Of a stretch of DNA of 64,000 nt, positions 43,737-52,278 are shown piece after piece (within the stretch, counting starts at the first letter, position 1; each line of letters begins with the position of its first letter). Origin of the DNA: Edaphobacillus lindanitolerans (GTDB lineage: Bacteria > Bacillota > Bacilli > Bacillales_A > Planococcaceae); NCBI RefSeq assembly GCF_900156305.1, contig NZ_FTPL01000001.1, positions 124,001 through 188,000 on the forward strand, in the 5' to 3' direction. The notes under the pieces are model-generated. The model did not search any database, was not told where the DNA came from, and saw only the letters and a list, made by a program, of their open reading frames with translations. The position numbers were made by a program, and so were the translations under genes.

Positions 43737-44975
43737 CATCTCATTGATCATCCGGATCAGCGTGTGCAGGGCGGATTTGACCGCCCGGATCCTGTTCGTG
43801 TTGCGCATGCCGGACAGGAGCAGTTTTTTCGTCTCCATCGTCCCGCCCCTCCGGGCGATGGCGATCCAGACCGTGCCGCCCGGCTGGCCGCCGTGCGGGT
43901 CGGGCCCGGCAGCACCCGTGAGGCCCACGCCGAAGTCGGTGGAAAATTTGGCGAGGACGGAAGAGGCCATGGCAGCGGCCGTCTCTTCGCTCACGACGCC
44001 GTGTTCCTCAAGAAAATCGGCCGGTATCCCGAGCTGCGCCGTCTTGGCCTCCGCCGTGTAGGTCACGACCCCGCCCGCCATCGCCGCGCTGATGCCCGGC
44101 TGTTCGGCCAGCTCCGACATGAAGAGTCCGGCGGTCAGGCTTTCCGCGGCCGCGATCGTCAGGTTGTGTCCGATCAGCATGGACGCGGCTTTGGAAGGGA
44201 GCGTTTCATCGTCATAGCCGTAGATGTATTCGCCGGCAATCTTCCGGATTTCGGATTCCGACCGGTCGAGCAGGGCGACTGCCTCTTCCCGGCTTTCCGT
44301 CTTTGCGGTCATCCGGATCGTCACTTCCCCGTCGGAGGCGAGGGGGGCGAGTGTCGGATTCGTCTGCCGGTCCAACAGGTCGGACAGCCGGTGCTCGAGC
44401 TCCGCTTCCCCGATCCCGTAGAATCGGAGTACGCGGGACAGGATGCGGCCCCCTTCACCCGCAAGCCGGGCGATAAGCGGCTTCGCCTGTTCGGTGAACA
44501 TCGGCTCCATTTCCTTCGGGGGACCCGGCATGAGCAGATAATGCCGGCCATCCGAGGAAGCGAGCATGCCCGGCGCCATCCCGTGGCGGTTTTCAAGAAC
44601 CGTGGAACCGTCCAGGACGAGCGCCTGTTTGCGGTTGTTGTCCGTCATGGTTCGGCCGGCCCGTTCGAACCAGGCGGTGATGGAGCGGAGTGCCGCGTCA
44701 TCGTAGACGAGCTGCTTCCCGGCGTGCCTGGCGATCGTTTCTTTCGTCAGGTCATCTTTTGTCGGCCCGAGCCCGCCCGTGAAAATAAGCAGGTCGGCCC
44801 GATCTTCCGCAATCCGGATCGCATCTTCCAGCCGGGCGGCGTTGTCTCCGACGACCGTCTGGAAATGGACATCCACGCCGATCTCTGCCAGGCCCGAAGA
44901 GATATAGCGTGCATTCGTATTATTGATCTGACCGAGCAGCAGCTCGGACCCGACCGCAATGATTTCAGCTTTCAT
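43719..44975 (-). CDS. cinA: CinA-family protein (competence/damage-inducible, NMN deamidase type)
   Basis: A two-domain protein of 418 residues: an N-terminal MoaB/Mog-like COG1058 domain (ELLLGQINNTNARYIS, FTGGLGPTKDDLTKE), with ADP-ribose pyrophosphatase activity in homologues, and a C-terminal CinA/PncC domain (TIAAAESLTAGLF, VSEETAAAMASS, GLTGAAGPDPHGGQPGG) that deamidates NMN in homologues. In B. subtilis and S. pneumoniae it is co-expressed with recA in competence. Here recA has its own promoter and a terminator stands between the two, so they are separate. pgsA lies 18 nt upstream. Confidence 0.94.
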   Translation of the reverse strand: MKAEIIAVGSELLLGQINNTNARYISSGLAEIGVDVHFQTVVGDNAARLEDAIRIAEDRADLLIFTGGLGPTKDDLTKETIARHAGKQLVYDDAALRSITAWFERAGRTMTDNNRKQALVLDGSTVLENRHGMAPGMLASSDGRHYLLMPGPPKEMEPMFTEQAKPLIARLAGEGGRILSRVLRFYGIGEAELEHRLSDLLDRQTNPTLAPLASDGEVTIRMTAKTESREEAVALLDRSESEIRKIAGEYIYGYDDETLPSKAASMLIGHNLTIAAAESLTAGLFMSELAEQPGISAAMAGGVVTYTAEAKTAQLGIPADFLEEHGVVSEETAAAMASSVLAKFSTDFGVGLTGAAGPDPHGGQPGGTVWIAIARRGGTMETKKLLLSGMRNTNRIRAVKSALHTLIRMINEMTAPEI

Positions 44976-44993
44976 CGGTTCCCCTTCCTTCCG

Positions 44994-45572
44994 TCACATC
45001 GAATCGAGAAGCACGCGCCGGTTCTTGTAGAAGTAGTCCGCCCCGGACCAGACCGTAAACACGAGCGCAATATAAAGCATGATCATTCCGAACGGGATGC
45101 CCGCCGCTTCGAAGAAGATGTTGTTCAACAGAAGGAAGACGATGGCGATCAGCTGTGCCGTCGTCTTGACCTTCCCGAGCATGTTGGCCGCGACGACTTC
45201 TCCCCCGCCCGCAAGGATGAGCCGGAGGCCCGTCACGGCAAATTCCCGGCTGATGATGACGATGACGATCCAGGAAGGCGCCACCCCCATTTCAACAAGG
45301 ATGATGAGTGCGGCGGATACGAGCAGCTTGTCCGCAAGCGGATCAAGGAACTTGCCCATGTTCGTCACAAGGTTGTGCTTGCGGGCGAGATGGCCGTCGA
45401 TCCAGTCGGTCAGGGAAGCGAAAATAAAGAGGATGCCCCCGATCAGATGCTCGACGGAAAGCACTGTGCCGCCCAGCCGCACATCGCCGAACCCGAAGTC
45501 CGCAAGCATGAAGAGCATGAAGACCGGGATGAGGACGATCCGGGCCACTGTGATTTTATTCGGTAAATTCAT
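44994..45572 (-). CDS. pgsA: CDP-diacylglycerol-glycerol-3-phosphate 3-phosphatidyltransferase
   Basis: Makes phosphatidylglycerol phosphate, the first step to phosphatidylglycerol and cardiolipin. The 192-residue membrane protein has the CDP-alcohol phosphotransferase motif DGx2ARx8Gx3Dx3D in SLTDWIDGHLARKHNLVTNM followed by GKFLDPLADK, and about six membrane spans. The ATG at 45572 gives MNLPNKITVARI as usual; its ribosome site is weak (AAAGG far upstream). It is placed between rodZ and cinA as in Bacillus. Confidence 0.95.
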   Translation of the reverse strand: MNLPNKITVARIVLIPVFMLFMLADFGFGDVRLGGTVLSVEHLIGGILFIFASLTDWIDGHLARKHNLVTNMGKFLDPLADKLLVSAALIILVEMGVAPSWIVIVIISREFAVTGLRLILAGGGEVVAANMLGKVKTTAQLIAIVFLLLNNIFFEAAGIPFGMIMLYIALVFTVWSGADYFYKNRRVLLDSM

Positions 45573-45619
45573 ATGCCGTTCAATCCTTTCAAATAAAATA
45601 GCCATCTGTTTCCAGATGA

Positions 45620-46522
45620 CTATTGGTTGCTGCCGAGTTGGATGATGATATTTTGTGTCACCCGTTCAGATTCCGGAATTTCATACTTCAGTTCCTGGCC
45701 GTTCACGGTCAGCGTCACGCCGGGCGTGTATCCGATCCGGAAGCGGAGCCATTCCACCCCGGACACCTCGATCGTTTCCTCATCGCCGCTTTCGATATTG
45801 CGGCTGAGATGCTGCGTGCCGGCACTGTCGGTCGCGGTCACCCAGGACCTTCCGGAACCCTTCACCTGCACTTTTGCCTCATCGGCGCCGGTCAGGGTAT
45901 AGTAGGAGTTTTCCCCCTCGGACCGGTCAAATGCCAGCCCGGCGGAAGAGTCTGAATCCGCGTCGGAATCCGGATCCTTTTCTTCTTCCTCCTGGCCGGC
46001 GGAATCCGCTTTGTCCGTTCCTTCTTTTTCGGATTCCTCATCCTTGCCGGCAGCGGCACTGCTGCCCGGCTGCTCCACCTTCACCGTCCTGTCCGGTTCC
46101 TGCACTTCATCCGGCTTGTCTTTCGACGCGCTCATCTGGGAGAGGAACCAGACGATGGCGACGGCGAGCACGATGAACAGGGCGAGGATCACCTTCGGCA
46201 TCACCTCGGCTGCACGGCCGGAACGCCGCGTCATCGTGCTTCTCCTCATTGCGGGCGCGGCCATTGCCGGTTCCTGTGCAGGTCCGGGTTCGGGCGCTTC
46301 CGCTTTGTAGAGTTCGAGCATCTCGTCCGGATCCAGGCCGACCGCCTCGGCGTATTGCTTAATGAATGCCCGGACATAGAAAGTCCCGGGCATGATGCCG
46401 AAGTCTCCTTCCTCAATCGCAGAGAGATAACGTTTTTGAATCTTAGTCAGTTCCTGCAGATCATCAAGCGAGTAGCCTTTCTCTTTTCTCGCTTGTTTCA
46501 GCCGAGCGCCCAGTTCGGACAA
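45620..46522 (-). CDS. rodZ: RodZ-like cytoskeletal membrane protein (YmfM)
   Basis: Links MreB to the wall-elongation machinery. The 300-residue protein has the N-terminal helix-turn-helix of the Xre/HTH_25 type (LGARLKQARKEKGYSLDDLQ, YLSAIEEGDFGIMPGTFYVR), a single span (VILALFIVLAVAIVWFL, about 113-130), a very acidic Ser/Asp/Glu linker (about 140-190) and the C-terminal DUF4115 domain outside. TTG at 46522, 7 nt after AAGGTG, gives SELGARLKQ; the frame is open further upstream, but there is no ribosome site there. It overlaps no gene; ymfK ends 17 nt upstream. Confidence 0.88.
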   Translation of the reverse strand: MSELGARLKQARKEKGYSLDDLQELTKIQKRYLSAIEEGDFGIMPGTFYVRAFIKQYAEAVGLDPDEMLELYKAEAPEPGPAQEPAMAAPAMRRSTMTRRSGRAAEVMPKVILALFIVLAVAIVWFLSQMSASKDKPDEVQEPDRTVKVEQPGSSAAAGKDEESEKEGTDKADSAGQEEEEKDPDSDADSDSSAGLAFDRSEGENSYYTLTGADEAKVQVKGSGRSWVTATDSAGTQHLSRNIESGDEETIEVSGVEWLRFRIGYTPGVTLTVNGQELKYEIPESERVTQNIIIQLGSNQ

Positions 46523-46539
46523 ACCAAAACACCTTCCTA

Positions 46540-47334
46540 TCAAATATTGAATCCGAAATCCATCCCGCTCCGGCCCGACATCCTGTCGTTTTCCTCCAGT
46601 TTCTCGTACGTGATCTCCTCGTCGTCATCCCGCCGGATCTCGATGATGTAATCGAAATCATCCATCGTATACTCAGAATGACGCACGAAGATGTCCGGAT
46701 GTTCCACGACCTTGATGGACGGCATGCGCATAATTTCGCGGACAAGCTGCATATGGCGTTCATCCGTTGACTTCCGTGTGACGATCCCGTCAAGGATGAA
46801 GACGTTGTTATCGGAAAACTCATCCCCGGCAAGCTTGCTCCGGACCGTCTGCCTGATCATGGTGGAAGAAAGGAAGATCCATTTCCTATTGGCACTGACG
46901 CTCGCTGCCACGACGGATTCGGTTTTGCCGACCCGCGGCATCCCGCGTATACCGATGAGCTTATGGCCTTCCTGCTTGAAGATTTCCGCCATGAAGTCGA
47001 CCAGGATGCCGAGCTCGTCCCGGACGAAACGGAATGTCTTCTTGTCGTCGGCATCCCGCTGGATGTAACGGCCGTGCCGGACGGCAAGGATATCGCGCAG
47101 CTTCGGATGCCGGAGCTTGCGTACATTGATCATTTCCATCGTGGAGGCAATCAGCTCGAACCGTTCGATCGCCTCGTCATCCTCCGAGCTGAGGAGCATT
47201 CCCCGGCGGCCTTCGTCAACCCCGTTGATGGTGATGATGTTCACGCGCAGGAGCCCGAGGAGGGAAGAAATTTCGCCGAGCAGCCCCGGGCGGTTCACTT
47301 CGATTTCATATTCCATGTACCACTCACTCAACAT
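46540..47334 (-). CDS. ymfK: DUF3388 protein YmfK (ACT-like domain plus P-loop)
   Basis: A 264-residue protein of unknown function, conserved beside ymfM/rodZ in Bacilli. The N-terminal part (EVNRPGLLGEISSLLGLLRV) looks like an ACT ligand-binding domain. A P-loop follows in the middle (GIRGMPRVGKTESVV), and the C-terminus is strongly acidic/basic (EIRRDDDEEITYE). So it may be a ligand-sensing NTPase. The ATG at 47334 follows GGAGGCG. ymfJ (DUF3243), usually between ymfI and ymfK, is absent. A TATGAT at 47372-47377 is a possible -10. Confidence 0.8.
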   Translation of the reverse strand: MLSEWYMEYEIEVNRPGLLGEISSLLGLLRVNIITINGVDEGRRGMLLSSEDDEAIERFELIASTMEMINVRKLRHPKLRDILAVRHGRYIQRDADDKKTFRFVRDELGILVDFMAEIFKQEGHKLIGIRGMPRVGKTESVVAASVSANRKWIFLSSTMIRQTVRSKLAGDEFSDNNVFILDGIVTRKSTDERHMQLVREIMRMPSIKVVEHPDIFVRHSEYTMDDFDYIIEIRRDDDEEITYEKLEENDRMSGRSGMDFGFNI

Positions 47335-47461
47335 GATCGCCTCCATCGGCGCCGGTGCGCACTGTAGTACTATCATAGCGGATTTAAGAGTTGAAGAAAA
47401 GGGAAAGAAGACCCCGGCGGAACCTTCCCTGCCCATCGGCCGGGTGGGCCAATTGATATGT

Positions 47462-47521
47462 AAAGAAAATGCGAAAGACAGATGCCGGCTGAACATGCCA
47501 GCCGGCTTTGCCGTCTTTCGC
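47462..47521 (-). terminator. terminator after ymfI
   Basis: GCGAAAGACGG pairs with CTGTCTTTCGC, with a second inner stem AGCCGGCTG/CAGCCGGC, followed by ATTTTCTTT on the minus strand, 41 nt past the stop. Confidence 0.85.
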
Positions 47522-47562
47522 TTTTGTGGTTGGGTTCCGGGCATGGCCTGCCGGCTTTCCCG

Positions 47563-48297
47563 TCAGATATGCCATCCTCCGTTGACCCGGATGATCTGCC
47601 CGGTGATATAGGAACCGTCTTCTCCCAGGAGGAAATCCGCAACACCGGCAACTTCCGAGGGTAGCCCCGGCCGCATGAGGGGGATTTCGCCGAATGCCAT
47701 CCGCCGCTCTTCATCCGACAGATGGCTGTTCATCCGGGTCTCGATCCAGCCGGGCGACACGGCGTTGACGAGCATATTTGATCCCGCTGCCTCCTTGGCA
47801 TAAGCTTTCACGAACCCGTGGACCGCGCCCTTCACCGCGGAATAGGCGACTTCCCCTGCTGCACCCGTGTCCCCCCAGATCGAGCCGATCATGACGACCC
47901 GCGGATCGGGATGGCGGCGAAGCCTTTCCGAGACGAGTGCGATAAACCTCATCGGATTGGCCGCATGCACATGCCAGAGTGCGTCCAGGTCCCCCATCGT
48001 CGTGTCCGTCAGAAGCTTGTTCATCTCCTGCCCGGCCGCTGACACTACCGCACGGAGGTCACCCGTTGCCGCGGCAAGCCGCTCTCCCCCGTCGGGAAGG
48101 GAAAAATCGGCACCGGCCGTTTCAAAACGCTGTCCGGGATAAGCTGCGGAGAGTCTCTCCCTGAGTTCTTCCGCACGTTCCTCCGACCGGTTGTAGTGCA
48201 GGTACAGAGACCAGCCGGAAGCTGCGAGCTTCTCTGCGATGGCCGTCCCGATCTCCCCGGACGCACCGAGGACGGCCGCGGTTTTCCGTCCGCTCAT
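47563..48297 (-). CDS. ymfI: short-chain dehydrogenase/reductase (YmfI)
   Basis: An SDR-family oxidoreductase of 244 residues, FabG-like in sequence; the substrate is unknown. It has the cofactor motif GASGEIGTAIAEKL at 11-24, Asn in SAAGQEMN region, the catalytic Ser in IGSIWGD, and YSAVK, plus the C-terminal ITGQIIRVNGGW typical of FabG-like enzymes. The ATG overlaps the ymfH stop by 4 nt, so it is the third gene of the ymfF-ymfH-ymfI operon. Confidence 0.88.
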   Translation of the reverse strand: MSGRKTAAVLGASGEIGTAIAEKLAASGWSLYLHYNRSEERAEELRERLSAAYPGQRFETAGADFSLPDGGERLAAATGDLRAVVSAAGQEMNKLLTDTTMGDLDALWHVHAANPMRFIALVSERLRRHPDPRVVMIGSIWGDTGAAGEVAYSAVKGAVHGFVKAYAKEAAGSNMLVNAVSPGWIETRMNSHLSDEERRMAFGEIPLMRPGLPSEVAGVADFLLGEDGSYITGQIIRVNGGWHI

Positions 48298-49592
48298 TCT
48301 CCCTTGGAAGCAGGAAGAACCTCAAAGACGCTCCAAGCCTGTTCATCGGCAAGCGGAACGAGTGCATCCTGCAGGTCCTTCACCTGCAGGTCCTCGAGCG
48401 CGGGCACCGTATCAAACAGGTTCATGCCGTTGAACGCATAGCGGGTGAATTGATTGGCAATATATTCGATCGAATTCAGGGCACGGAGGAACAGTCCCGT
48501 CCTTCTTCTCAGCTGGCGGTCCAGTGCATCCTGACCGAACGGGAATTTCTCCGAAGCGGACCGGAGCGTCGCACGGACCTTTTCCGCAAATTTGTCCGGG
48601 TCCTTGCTGTCCGTGCCGATCACGGCGAATGCGAACCCGGTCTCCGAAGTGAATTCGGTCCCGAACGACTCGTCGATGAGGCCTTCTTCATACGCTTCCG
48701 TATAGAAATCCGAGGTCCTGCCAAACAGCAGGTCAAGCAGAATCTCATTGGAAAGCTCGTGCTTGAGCGCGTCGATGCCCGAAAGATCCGGATACGGAAG
48801 CTTGACCGCAAACTGGACTTTCGGCTTCGAGACATCCATTTCGATCGACCGTTCCGCCACAGCCGCGTTTGCCGGCTCCTGCGGGAACTCACGGACGATC
48901 CGCTCCGGCCGGTCGAATGTTTTGGCCGCCTGATTGGTGCGGATGAATTCCATCATCTCTTCGGGGTCCACCGCGCCCACCGCGAACACGAGCATGTTCG
49001 ACGGATGGTAGAACGTGTGGTAGCACTCATACAGGTGATCGGCCGTAATATCGGCGATCGACTCGACCGTCCCGGCGATATCGATCTTCACCGGATGGGA
49101 TTCGTACAGATTCTCGATGGCGCCGAAATAGGCGCGCCAGTCCGGCTGGTCGTCATACATCGTGATTTCCTGGCCGATGATCCCCTTCTCCTTCTCGACC
49201 GTCTGCTCCGTGAAATACGGTGCCTGGACGAAGTCGAGGAGAAGTTCGGTATTCGGATAAAGATTCTCCGTCGCGGAGAACAGGTAGGCGGTCCGTGTGA
49301 ATGAAGTGAACGCGTTGGCCGACGCACCGTTCATACCGAATTTCTGGAACACATCCCCGTCTTCTTTTTCAAACATTTTATGTTCAAGGAAATGGGCGAT
49401 TCCGTCCGGCACCCGCACCTTCTCCTTCTTGCCGAGCGGGACGAATGTGTTGTCGATGGACCCGTATTTTGTGGTGAATGACACATAGGTTTTTGAAAAG
49501 CCCTTTTTCGGCAGGATGAACACCTGGAGCCCGTTTGGCAGCTCCTCATGGTAAAGGGTCTCCTGGAGGCGATTGAAATCAAGCGTCTGCAT
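48294..49592 (-). CDS. ymfH: M16-family zinc metallopeptidase subunit YmfH (active)
   Basis: A 432-residue M16 (insulinase/processing-peptidase) protein. The inverted zinc motif HxxEH is intact in GIAHFLEHKMFE, with the distal Glu in the NTELLLDFVQAPYFTEQTVEKE region. It overlaps ymfF by 14 nt. M16 pairs of one active and one inactive subunit commonly form a clam-shell heterodimer, so YmfH and YmfF probably work together. In B. subtilis such genes are linked to peptide or pheromone processing (related AlbE/AlbF), but the substrate here is unknown. Confidence 0.9.
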   Translation of the reverse strand: MQTLDFNRLQETLYHEELPNGLQVFILPKKGFSKTYVSFTTKYGSIDNTFVPLGKKEKVRVPDGIAHFLEHKMFEKEDGDVFQKFGMNGASANAFTSFTRTAYLFSATENLYPNTELLLDFVQAPYFTEQTVEKEKGIIGQEITMYDDQPDWRAYFGAIENLYESHPVKIDIAGTVESIADITADHLYECYHTFYHPSNMLVFAVGAVDPEEMMEFIRTNQAAKTFDRPERIVREFPQEPANAAVAERSIEMDVSKPKVQFAVKLPYPDLSGIDALKHELSNEILLDLLFGRTSDFYTEAYEEGLIDESFGTEFTSETGFAFAVIGTDSKDPDKFAEKVRATLRSASEKFPFGQDALDRQLRRRTGLFLRALNSIEYIANQFTRYAFNGMNLFDTVPALEDLQVKDLQDALVPLADEQAWSVFEVLPASKGE

Positions 49593-50859
49593 CTTCGGAT
49601 TCCTCCTTCCCTGACAGCAGGTAAACCAGTTCTTTTTCTATCGTGCCGGCCATCTGGCGGATGTCTTCTTTCGTGACCGGCTCCCATTTGGCGATCCAGC
49701 CTTCAGGCGTGAAACCGCCTGGAAGATCCTTGTACTGATCGAAGATTTCAATCTGGCCGCGTGCGGAATCAAGCGCCTCGCGCAGCTGGTTGGCGAGCAT
49801 CGCCTTCGTCTGGTCCAGTTCGAGATCCGAGATCTCCCCGGCCTTCATCGCTTCCAGCTGCTCGTCGATCAGCGCTGAAGCCTTTTCCGCCTGTTCGGGA
49901 TCGACGCCGGATGAAACGGTGATGAGCCCGTAGCGCGAAAGGTAGGAACTTGCTGCGTAGTAGGCAAGGCTTTCCTTCTCCCGGACGTTCATAAACAGCT
50001 TGGAATGGGGGAAGCCGCCAAAGATTCCGTTGGCCAGCTGCATTTTCGGGAAATCCTCGGTCCCGAAAAGCACCGGTGTGCGGAAACCGATCAGGAGCTT
50101 GCCCTGCTTCATCGCCTGGCGTTCGGATACGCGGCCGGTCTTCCCGCCCCGTTCCGACGGGTCTTGCGGCATGTCTGCAGGAGTCCGTCCATCGAAACTG
50201 AATGCCGATTTGATCTTCTCTGCAAACGAATCCGGATCGACATCCCCGACGACGTAGATCTCCACTTCATCTTCCGTGATCATCCGGTGATAGGCGTCCA
50301 GCACATCTTTTGCCGAAAGGCTTCCGACATGCTCCTCGTCGCCCGTCGCGCGGATTGATTCGGGTCCGTCCGGGCGGATCAGCTCATACAGACGCTGCTG
50401 GGCAAAGCGTGTCTTGTCGTCGTACAGCGAGCTGAGCCGTTCGAGGACAGTCTGCTTTTCCCGCTCGAAGATCGGGTCCTTGAATTTCCCGTCCTTCATG
50501 TTCGGCCGGAGAACCGAGTCTGCAAGAAGCTTGAGCGTCCAGTCGACGACCCCGTCCTCTTCGAGCAGCTGGTCATTGACGCATTCCGCATTGAAGGAGA
50601 CATAGTGGAGATCCCCCCGCTTGCCGACATCCGTGTAATACAGTGTTCCGTACATGTTCTCGAGGGCGGAACGGAGTGCCGCCCTGCTCGGATGGGTCTC
50701 GTTGCTGTCCTCCAGGATATTGGCCAGGACCGCCCTCGCGGAAGCGCCGGCCGCAGTCAGCGTCTGCCGGAAACGAATTGAAAAAGTCACCGTTTTGAAC
50801 TGGGTCGTCCGGCGCACAAACAGCCGGACCCCTTCTGTGAGTCGATATTCCGTAAACAT
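49579..50859 (-). CDS. ymfF: M16-family peptidase-like subunit YmfF (lacks zinc motif)
   Basis: A 426-residue M16-fold protein without HxxEH: the place where it would be reads LANILEDSNETHPS. It keeps the R/Y pair region near the C-terminal half (KESLAYYAASSYLSRYG). This is the expected non-catalytic partner of YmfH. First gene of the ymfF-ymfH-ymfI operon, with a promoter at 50910-50939. The ATG at 50859 begins MFTEYRLTEGVRLF as in relatives. Confidence 0.88.
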   Translation of the reverse strand: MFTEYRLTEGVRLFVRRTTQFKTVTFSIRFRQTLTAAGASARAVLANILEDSNETHPSRAALRSALENMYGTLYYTDVGKRGDLHYVSFNAECVNDQLLEEDGVVDWTLKLLADSVLRPNMKDGKFKDPIFEREKQTVLERLSSLYDDKTRFAQQRLYELIRPDGPESIRATGDEEHVGSLSAKDVLDAYHRMITEDEVEIYVVGDVDPDSFAEKIKSAFSFDGRTPADMPQDPSERGGKTGRVSERQAMKQGKLLIGFRTPVLFGTEDFPKMQLANGIFGGFPHSKLFMNVREKESLAYYAASSYLSRYGLITVSSGVDPEQAEKASALIDEQLEAMKAGEISDLELDQTKAMLANQLREALDSARGQIEIFDQYKDLPGGFTPEGWIAKWEPVTKEDIRQMAGTIEKELVYLLSGKEESEDADA

Positions 50860-50909
50860 GGCACACCTCGGTTTCCATACGGTATTTTTATTGAGTATTC
50901 TCCATTTCC

Positions 50910-50939
50910 ACTATACCGAAACCGGCGCATCGATGGCAA
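50910..50939 (-). promoter_or_regulatory. sigma-A promoter of ymfF-ymfH-ymfI
   Basis: TTGCCA (50934-50939) and TATAGT (50910-50915), 18 nt apart on the minus strand, 50 nt before the ymfF start. Confidence 0.7.
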
Positions 50940-50985
50940 ACATTGGCGTTTCCCCTGATAATTTTATTATGTAAACACATTTGCC

Positions 50986-51084
50986 TCACTGAGCGGCGGA
51001 TTTCAAGTCCACATTGGCATCCACCGCGAGGACCGTAAAGTGAAGGAGACCGATGTACCGTGCAGCTTTTCGATTTCGCGCCAT
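50986..51084 (-). CDS. candidate 32-residue ORF in the ymfF-nupQ gap
   Basis: An ATG at 51084, preceded by GGGGGCCGCAAGG, opens a 32-codon frame, ending at TGA 50986-50988. The peptide starts MARNRKAARYIGLLHFTVLA and ends with VDLKSAAQ: a basic N-terminus and a mildly hydrophobic middle. The frame stays open about 20 codons further upstream with protein-like composition, so it could also be the 3' remnant of a longer gene. I do not recognise it. The rest of the 458-bp gap (50860-51317) holds the ymfF promoter and the nup terminator. Confidence 0.25.
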   Translation of the reverse strand: MARNRKAARYIGLLHFTVLAVDANVDLKSAAQ

Positions 51085-51228
51085 CCTTGCGGCCCCCTTC
51101 TCCAAACAGAAGGTGCCTTCCTCGTCTTGGAGAGCATCTTTCTAAACTTACACCCCGATTTTTCTTCACATGACAGTCTTTTTTCTTCATCTACGGTGAC
51201 AGGCCCATATTCCGGTTCACCGGCAGCA

Positions 51229-51268
51229 CAAAAAGAGCCAACACCCGGGAACAGCGGTGCTGGCTCTT
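51229..51268 (-). terminator. terminator of the nup operon
   Basis: AAGAGCCAGCACC pairs with GGTGTTGGCTCTT and is followed by TTTG on the minus strand, 50 nt past the nupQ stop. Confidence 0.85.
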
Positions 51269-51317
51269 GATCCACTTATTCAGCGGCTCCCGCACGGAGA
51301 GCCTTCTGCCCCGGTAT

Positions 51318-52277
51318 TCACCGGCTGCCTTTGATGTACGGTTTGCCGCCTGCCTTCGGTCCGGTTGCCTTGCCGATGAAGCCGGCGAGTGCAAGGACCG
51401 TAAGGACATACGGCAGCGCGTGAAGATATCCCGTCGGAATCTCCTTGATGAACGGGATGCTCGGGCCGACGACGGTCAGCGCCTGTGCAAAGCCGAAGAA
51501 GATCGCTGCGCCCATCGCCCCGATCGGATGCCATTTTCCGAAGATCATGGCGGCGAGTGCCATGAATCCCTGACCGTTGATCGTGGCATGTCCGAAATCG
51601 CGGGTCATCGTCTGGGAGTAGATGGCCCCGCCGATGCCGGCGAGCGCACCCGAGATGACGACTGCGATGTAGCGGATGCGATTGACGTGGATCCCCATCG
51701 TGTCGGCGGCCATTGGATGCTCGCCGACCGCCCGGAGACGCAGGCCGAACGGAGTCTTGAAGATGACGTACCATGCGACGATCGCGGCGACGATCGCCAG
51801 GATGCTTGAACCGTATACACCCTTGAACAGCATCGGGCCGATGACCGGGATCTGGTCGAGGCCCGGGATATTGAAGTTCGGGATCGCCTTTTTGACGAAA
51901 TCGGTCTGTCCTTTATCGAAGATCATCTTCGTCAGGAACAGCGCGACGGCGAGGCCGAGCATGTTGATCGCAACACCGGAGACGACCTGGTCGGCCCGGA
52001 ACGTGATCGAAGCGACTGCATGCAGCAGCGAAAAGACGGCGGAGACGACCATGGCGGCGATCAGCGCGATCCATGGGGTCCAGTTGCCGAATGTGTCATA
52101 GAAGAACAGATTGAACACGATGCCGATGAAGGCGCCCATGACCATGAGTCCTTCAAGTCCGATATTGACAACGCCGGAACGCTCGGAGAAGACACCGCCG
52201 AGTGCCGTGAAGATGAGCGGAGCGGCGTAGGCGATGGACACCGGAGCCATGAAATACAGGATTTCGAGGAAGCTCAT
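51318..52277 (-). CDS. nupQ: nucleoside ABC transporter permease (NupQ/YufQ-like)
   Basis: A permease of the BMP-type ABC importer for nucleosides. The 319-residue BPD_transp_2 protein has about 8-9 membrane spans and the family motif SERSGVVNIGLEGLMVMGAF near the N-terminus, then GEHPMAADTMGIHVNRIRY as the cytoplasmic coupling region. It follows the other permease by 1 nt. The operon order, binding protein-ATPase-permease-permease, equals nupNOPQ (yufNOPQ) of B. subtilis, which imports guanosine and related nucleosides. Confidence 0.93.
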   Translation of the reverse strand: MSFLEILYFMAPVSIAYAAPLIFTALGGVFSERSGVVNIGLEGLMVMGAFIGIVFNLFFYDTFGNWTPWIALIAAMVVSAVFSLLHAVASITFRADQVVSGVAINMLGLAVALFLTKMIFDKGQTDFVKKAIPNFNIPGLDQIPVIGPMLFKGVYGSSILAIVAAIVAWYVIFKTPFGLRLRAVGEHPMAADTMGIHVNRIRYIAVVISGALAGIGGAIYSQTMTRDFGHATINGQGFMALAAMIFGKWHPIGAMGAAIFFGFAQALTVVGPSIPFIKEIPTGYLHALPYVLTVLALAGFIGKATGPKAGGKPYIKGSR

Positions 52278-52278
52278 G

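Noticed and set aside
43764-45566. A 600-codon plus-strand frame over cinA and pgsA
   Set aside because: Antisense to two confident genes; the composition is typical of a shadow frame.
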